A stretch of DNA of 64,000 bases from Spinacia oleracea (taxonomy: Eukaryota > Streptophyta > Magnoliopsida > Caryophyllales > Amaranthaceae): NCBI RefSeq assembly GCF_020520425.1, contig NC_079492.1:113371157-113435156 (forward strand). The letters are read 5' to 3'. The notes under the pieces were generated by a model. That model was not told the origin of the DNA, ran no database searches, and saw only the letters and a list, made by a program, of their open reading frames with translations. A program made the translations under genes and the position numbers. This document shows positions 58,621 to 64,000 of the stretch, one piece after another. Each line of letters opens with the position of its first letter. Position 1 is the stretch's first letter.

Positions 58621-59574
58621 TGTTGTTAAGATATTCTTTATTGTGGTTATTAAAAAAAAAAACTAAAACTACTGATATCATAACTAAATAACCAAAATTC
58701 TAAACTAAAACAACAAAAATTCAAAAGCATAGCAAAGAATAAATGGAAAAAAGCACTTTCAAGCATTTCCAAAAGAAAAACACATAAAAATAATGAATCT
58801 GACAACCTGAAATTCAAATAAAAAGTACGAAAATGAAGTTCTAACAATAATAGCACAAAAAAAAGAACAATCACGCAGTTGTAGAAGAAGAATCGCAAAA
58901 CATAAGCACAAAACTCAGAAAAACACAACGAATAGAGGAAAATCTATAAAAATCGACAAAAACCCTAACATAAACGGAAAATGAAGAAGAATCATACAAT
59001 CGATGAAAAATAGCAAAAATGAAGAACAAAAAATGCATAAAAACGCAACGACATTAAAGTAAAACCTAAAAATCACAATAAAACCCTAAAATGAACACAA
59101 ACCCTAACAATATACTTGCATACCAAAATGTAGATTAAAAGCAAAATAAAACGAGTATACAGACTAAATTAAACTAGAAATAAAGAGGAAAATCTAAAAA
59201 CAACAAAAATTGAAAGTTAAATTGAAGGAAACACTTACAAAATCGAAGAGACGAAGAACAATAATGGAGCTTGAGCCGATTTCAGAAGAACAAATAGCAG
59301 AATTGAACCAAAAAACGACCAGAAGCGACGCGTAATTTGGAAGAAGAAGGATCGGCGCGAAAAGATGAAGAACCTTCACTTTCTCTCTCTTAAATGTGAA
59401 GAGTGTGATTTGAAAATGAAAATGAGGAGAAAGAACAGAAAAACATTGTTTTAATAAGATCCGGATATTTGCGACCCGCGAGCAAATGGGTTGTATTTGA
59501 CCCGCGAACAGAACCCAGTATAAGGTGGTCTCACAGGAAAGACCGTCTTATACAAAGGTTTGTATTAATTAGTC

Positions 59575-59627
59575 GTTAATAAACGTGCAGAAGGCCAAAC
59601 GTAAAAAACAAAAAGAAACGGAATGAG
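59575..59627. mobile_element. Stowaway MITE, right part
   Basis: Ends AAACGTAAAAAACAAAAAGA then AACGGAATGAG before TA, the inverse of the end at 47593. Joined to the left part, the MITE is about 336 bp. Confidence 0.85.
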
Positions 59628-59850
59628 TACTTGTTTTTGTTTTGTTGTGTTTTCAATCCATTTTTTAATTAATATAGTACATGAGAAAGTGGGGGATCTT
59701 AATAGCCAAAAATAGAAACATGACTATAATTTTGGGACACCCGATTTGAAATACAGGACTATAATTTTGGGACGGAGGGAGTATTCTCGTACCCCGTATT
59801 TTGTATTTACCGTGGATGCGACTATTATCCTACTTAGTTTCAGTTTTATG
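59628..59850. other. Intergenic with a solitary Stowaway end
   Basis: ACTATAATTTTGGGACGGAG then GGAGTA (about 59759-59784) is a typical Stowaway right end. A shorter copy of ACTATAATTTTGGGAC precedes it at about 59723. No left partner seen. Confidence 0.5.
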
Positions 59851-60339
59851 TTTTTTAAAGAACTTTTTGTCATTTAACCCTTTAAAAGACAACTTTTTTA
59901 GTTTAACATTTTAGTCAATTGTATTATATTTAAACACCTTAAAAATATTCGAAATAGACACCACTTAATTAGTGTTTTCTGTTAGGAAAAACATTGGTGG
60001 TCCCCAGGCAATGACTACTTATGTTTCCTCTTTGATTTTCATATCCCCCATCATTAATTCCACTCTTTCCCGTTACAATTTATCTCAAAATCTGCCTTCA
60101 AATTTTTGATAGTAAAAGAGGGGATTACATTTCTTCCACTTGCAATCAATATATTAGTGGGGTGAAACGAATCAATCAACTTCCAATCAATCAAAGGGGG
60201 TCAAAGAGGGGTCAAAAAGTTCTTTGCTAGATTCTTTGATCTGCTATTAATTTAGTTCCAATTTGCTTAATTGTTATTGCATGTGTTTGATCTCCTTGTT
60301 GTTGGTGTTTCATGTTTTGTTCCTATTGTTGTATATTCT

Positions 60340-60500
60340 GTTGTTGCTGCGGTAATTTTGTTGTTGTTGTTGTTGTTGTTGTATATTATGTTGCTGTTGA
60401 TGTAATGTTGTTGCTATTGTTGTTTATTCTATTGTTGTTGCTATTATGTCGTTGCTACTGCTGTTATTATGTTGTCGGTGTTGTTATTATGTTGCTACAA
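60340..60500 (+). repeat. TTG/GTT microsatellite
   Basis: Runs of TTGTTGTTG and variants (GTTGCTGTTG). The 63-codon Leu/Val/Cys-rich frame over it is an artefact of the repeat. Confidence 0.85.
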
Positions 60501-60528
60501 TGAACAACAGAAGAGCACAGACAACCCA

Positions 60529-60966
60529 CAGGGTCGTCTCCGGAAATTTGGAGGCCTTGTGCTAAAATACATATATTGGGACCCTATAAATTTTTACGGG
60601 GTACTTATTTAATGGAAAACACATTATTATTATATTAATCTTGTTTTATTTATACAAAATATAGAGTATTAATAATATGGTTTAACGTTTTATGTGTGAT
60701 GGTTTGAGAAAATTGATGTATAGGTTTGATGGACATGGTAAAAGCAAATAAAAAAGGGGGAGGTGAAGAACCAAACCCTAGTCTTGACTCCCATACTAAT
60801 GAGTCCTTACCAACTGGGACACATATTACATAATGTATAACAAAGAAGTTGTTAAATATATAATATTTGTTCTTGGGGATTTAACCAACATAATTTCTTT
60901 TTGAGGCCCCAAAATTTTGTGGCTCGGTGTTGTAGGTCCGCCTGGACCTCCCTTTAGTCGGCCCTA
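60529..60966. mobile_element. Possible hAT-like MITE nested in the long-inverted-repeat element
   Basis: Starts CAGGGTCGTCTCC and ends TTAGTCGGCCCTA, giving short inverted ends AGGGYCGWCT. The flanks ACAACCCA (60521-60528) and ACAATGCA (60967-60974) agree at 6 of 8 positions. Inside are GAGGCC-type blocks and AT-rich filler, no gene. Confidence 0.5.
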
Positions 60967-61440
60967 ACAATGCAGCTGAACATCATAGAACATCATGTGA
61001 CATATAATAGCAGTAAGCATTGGTTAGGAAATAGGTCCAACAAGTGATATAGCGGGGATGTATCAGAAACGTATTCAAGCATGACAATTATTCTTTTTCA
61101 CCCCCTTGATTAAATGCAAGTTGATGAAATGTAATCCCCTATTTCAATGACATAGTTTTGAAGGCAATTTTTTTTGAGAAATTGTAACTGAGAAGAGTGG
61201 AATTAATGGTGGAGGATGAGAAGATCGAAGAGATGGAAGAGGAAACGTAAGTAGTCGTTGGTTAGGGGCCCACCAACGTTTTTCCTAACGAAAAATGTTA
61301 AGTGGTGTCGATTTTTTTTTTCCCCAAGGTGCTTAAATATAATTTTTTTAAAAAATTAAGTAAGGTGTTAAATTTTAAGAACTGCCTTTGAAGGTGTTAT
61401 ATGACAAAAAAAAAAAACTTTTTTAAAAGATTAAAAAAAT

Positions 61441-61871
61441 CAATCAATATTGCAAGATACGGAGTAACCACTTTGAAGTTCATAATTTACCTGAATCATA
61501 CGGAGCATAACGTTAAAAATAATAAGATGAAAAACTAAAAATCGATAGTGGTCACGAACGGGCCATTAACTAGGAATGTATAATTTTCTTGTTTTAATTC
61601 GTTTGTTAGTAATTGCTTCCTCCGAATAAACACTTTTGCACAACCGGTTACACTACATGGTGCAATATATTGAGGCTAGTTCTATATCTATGTGCTTTTA
61701 CGGGGAAAATCTCAACTAAATCAATATAAAATCATACTAAAATGTCTCAAACGAACATCCCCGCTGGTGATGTTCAACTTATCATGACTTATTCCAAACA
61801 AAAAGTCAAATAGATGAGTTCATATTTGAGGTAGATAAATAAGTTCAGACACGATATGGTTTTTAGGCAAC
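61441..61871. other. Intergenic, nothing definite
   Basis: AT-rich, no gene or paired transposon ends seen. Confidence 0.5.
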
Positions 61872-61885
61872 TCCATAAACAAATA

Positions 61886-62464
61886 TTTTTTTTTTGACAA
61901 ACAAATTAATTCATTGATAAAAATTCATACGACATCTACATAAAGATTTAAATCTAACAAATACAAAACAATCAAATCAAATAAAAACTTCCTTTCACCA
62001 TAGCTACGATCGTAGTATATCAAACATTCTGTATACCCTCTTTTATATCGCTGTGATTTACAGCCTTCATTGACGAGGGGGTCTATAGATCTGTTGTAGC
62101 CGTGAAAAATATGATTTCCTTCTGATTCGTCTGATTGTAGTCGAAAGATTGACATCCTCTTCGATCCCGCATAATTTTTTACCAAAGAAACAACCTGAAC
62201 TAAACTAAACACACGAAACTTACTACACTGAAACAATATAATCAAACCCACCATAGGGGTACTTACTACACTGAAACTATGTAGTTTTATTGAAATCCAA
62301 CGCAAAAACACAACAGAATTGAAAGAGAAGGGGCGGAAATAACCAAATTTCCGAAGAAAATTGGCTATTTCCGCCCTAGAAAACCCTAATTTTTATAAAC
62401 CCTAAAAAGAGAGAGAAAAGAGGGAAAGAGGGGAGAAGCGGCTGTTGCGTAGTTGACTCTGAGT
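61886..62464 (-). mobile_element. Retroposed transcript-like insert with poly(A) tail and 14-bp duplication
   Basis: The perfect duplication TCCATAAACAAATA lies at 61872-61885 and 62465-62478. On the minus strand the insert begins with a CT-rich leader (CCGCTTCTCCCCTCTTTCCC) and ends TTTATCAATGAATTAATTTG, TTTGTC and an A-run. It contains a duplicated TTTCAGTGTAGTAAGT and a short open frame (MSIFRLQSDESEGNHIFHGY onward) with no recognised family. It could be a processed pseudogene, or a LINE-type element with only its leader and 3' end left. Confidence 0.75.
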
Positions 62465-62479
62465 TCCATAAACAAATAA

Positions 62480-64000
62480 CTTAATTATAAAGAAAATAAG
62501 TTTTTTGATTAAATACGTTAAGACAAGTTAAGATATAAGTTCAATAAATGTAAGTTCGAAAAAGAACAAGTTCAATAAAAGCCTTAGCTATCATCAAAAT
62601 TATTGTACAGGCCTTGTCACATAAAAATAATTTACTCTATAAGTGCTATGATATGTAATTCATGCGATGAAAAGTTAGATGATTGCATGATTGCCATTGA
62701 AAATTTTGAATGACTGAATGACTCTCTAAAAAATGGCAAGATCTGTCCATGGTCGTGGTATAAGTTAGCATTTGCGTTTGACAAAAATTTCACCCACCTT
62801 CTATTGTGGCAATTGGTCCAATATATGTGCAATGAAAAAATATCTATAGTGGCTAACAAAGCATGCATGTCGGGTTTGATTTATTAACTCTAACCAAATC
62901 CAGCCCAATTAATGTGTCGTTTCAGGTAAACTACTTACTTAAATTGGTATAAAACCTTAACCCTTATATTTTCATATCTTTTTATGTCAAGTCCAGTAGT
63001 CGTGTAAGGTCATATCGCATGACTTATGCTAACGTGTTACCAGCTCGACAGACACTAAGCCTACAATTAGAATTGATCCAAGTTTTTTTAAATTGAAAAC
63101 TCAATTCATAATTTGGAAATTGAAAGGAACTGTCGTGTCTAGATTTGAAAATCGACACTATTGTGACAGGTTCCGTCCACAAAATTTGAACCAACTGATA
63201 TTTTTTTTGATTCCTAGTTTGTTTACCCTTTACCCACCAGGTACTTGGTACATGGGGTAATTGAGTACACGTTGTAAAATCATTGTCTTTTAGTTATACC
63301 GAGTATTATTTTTGTAAAAGTATATTTCTTGACCGCACATGACAACACGCCAAGAGTTGAACACGAAAAAGCGGGCTAGCGTAAAGGGCTTACAATATGA
63401 TTATTAAACGGTTAACATATCACACATTTAATAAGCGAGTCAAATTAGTGTTGAGATTGCTAACACAAAATTGATACAATTCAACCTGCATAAAAACAAC
63501 CAATAATTAATATAGTTTTTTTTTTTTTGAGGGCAATAATTAATATAGTTGATGATAATTTAAAAGCATCATTACTAGTAAAGTAAAATAAATTGTCCAT
63601 CCCTCCCTTCCACATCATTTTCGATCATGAACAATTTACCATATTGTTTAATCAACTTAAATATTAAAGTTCATTTATATTTTTCTTGCTTTTTTCCTAT
63701 TCCACATAAAATAAATATTTGCCAAACATATATCATGAGAGAAAAAATAGTGCTAGTCCGACAAAAAGTCTTGGAATATCAAGACGTTATTTTAGACAAT
63801 TAAGAGCAAATTCTATCTCATTATTTATTTTTATTTTTTAAAATTTTATTTGAAATCGATGCTTTGTAAACAAAACTTGAGAGATTACATATCTGACTCA
63901 AAAAACAAGAAAACAAAAACAACGATTGAATTCAGCTAAACGCAAGGAAATGCCCAACTGACATTCGTAACTGCTTCATTTTTTGGAGCATTTGGTATGA
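62480..64000. other. Intergenic; a micro-insertion at 63502-63550 and otherwise nothing definite
   Basis: No gene seen. At 63502-63518 and 63534-63550 the 17-mer CAATAATTAATATAGTT is repeated around 15 bp (oligo-T then GAGGG), which looks like a trace retroposition of an A-tail. Confidence 0.55.

Larger units (their letters stand above)
53216..59395 (-). pseudogene. Ulp1-like cysteine protease gene of the MULE, damaged
   Basis: A noncoding first exon (about 59239-59395) is followed by coding exons 58057-58259 (ATG at 58257-58259, MARTKNAAKTSEDDP), 57271-57737, 56382-56849, 55479-about 56089, 54728-54905, 54504-54641, 54050-54378 and 53216-53677. Borders are GT/AG and phases match. Ulp1 (C48) proteases cleave SUMO-like tags. 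The C48 core is in the exon at 54050-54378: H in LPIHYEEHLSLL, D in LVYVDN, and C in NHVDCGVFLMM. The last exon has a charged coiled-coil tail. A stop in the fourth coding exon (near 55996) and a frameshift near 54160, just before the catalytic Cys, make it a likely pseudogene. Its role in transposition is unknown in this class of element. Confidence 0.8.
47876..59563. mobile_element. Autonomous-type Mutator-like element with FAR1-type transposase and Ulp1-like protease genes
   Basis: Flanked by an 11-bp duplication, ATTAATTAGTC, at 47865-47875 and 59564-59574. The ends are degenerate inverses: left AACTTTTCGGTAAGACCGCC, right (inverted) AACCTTTGTATAAGACGGTC. It carries two convergent spliced genes, a transposase pseudogene (plus) and a Ulp1-like gene (minus), each with its own promoter-like terminal region. 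Nearly all introns and the intergenic gap hold TTAACTAATT-type repeats. The layout recalls Kaonashi/CUMULE-type MULEs that carry Ulp1 genes. Stops and frameshifts in both genes show that this copy is inactive. Confidence 0.88.
59850..61440. mobile_element. Element with long terminal inverted repeats (MULE-like), noncoding
   Basis: The left arm (about 59850-60170) and right arm (about 61090-61440) are imperfect inverses for roughly 300 bp. Shared blocks include GACACCACTTAA, GTTAGGAAAAAC, CATTAATTCCACTCTT and GGGGATTACATTTC. No transposase inside; the core has a TTG microsatellite and a small hAT-like insertion. The class is inferred from arm length; I could not find a clean duplication. Confidence 0.65.

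Noticed and set aside
60312..60503. 63-codon Cys/Val/Leu-rich frame
   Set aside because: Produced by the GTT microsatellite.

Overview
This window is nuclear DNA from a flowering plant: AT-rich, with widely spaced host genes, spliced exons and nested transposons. The LTR families (one with CGGAAATATT arrays, one with GCGCCCAG..CTGGGCGC hairpins) resemble abundant repeats of the spinach/beet/quinoa group (Amaranthaceae). That placement is from memory and not proven here.

Host genes. Three are recognisable: an intronless EXO70B1-type exocyst subunit (1111-3003, minus), an intronless PRA1-family membrane protein (38012-38632, plus), and a five-exon SNX2-type sorting nexin (39856-46704, minus) whose 27-codon last exon lies beyond a 3.3-kb intron. 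All three belong to membrane trafficking, but they are far apart and nothing shows that they are co-regulated.

3.4-35.5 kb is a nested transposon complex read from target-site duplications (TSDs). An old RNase H (non-LTR type) remnant (3370-3549 / 32574-32811) was hit by a small hAT-like MITE (8-bp TSD GATCCAAC). The MITE was hit by an L1-type LINE (12-bp TSD TACTATATATCA). The LINE's RNase H region was hit by two LTR elements a few bases apart: E1 (10635-21086, TSD CCCGC) and E2 (21096-31966, TSD CCCCC). E1 has nearly identical LTRs around a dead Copia pol. E2 has no recognisable gag-pol, but carries GC-rich hairpin modules, a 39-bp tandem array and a captured fragment of a YTH-domain (ECT-type m6A reader) gene. 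A second insertion, nonautonomous Mutator-like element M2 (about 32812-35455), sits in the same RNase H remnant.

47.6-59.6 kb is a Stowaway MITE split by an 11.7-kb Mutator-like element (47876-59563, 11-bp TSD). It carries two convergent spliced genes, both damaged: a FAR1-type MULE transposase (plus) and a Ulp1-like cysteine protease gene (minus). Nearly all its introns and the intergenic space are filled with a degenerate TTAACTAATT motif, which also fills M2. The last 4 kb holds a long-inverted-repeat element with a nested hAT-like MITE, a 579-bp minus-strand retroposon with a 14-bp TSD, and a 15-bp micro-insertion with a 17-bp TSD.

The observations most worth checking are the YTH capture in E2, the E2 hairpin modules in the predicted RNA leader, the two-gene transposase/Ulp1 MULE with its shared intron-filling motif, the nesting record, and an 801-bp hydrophobic open frame between the LINE ORFs.
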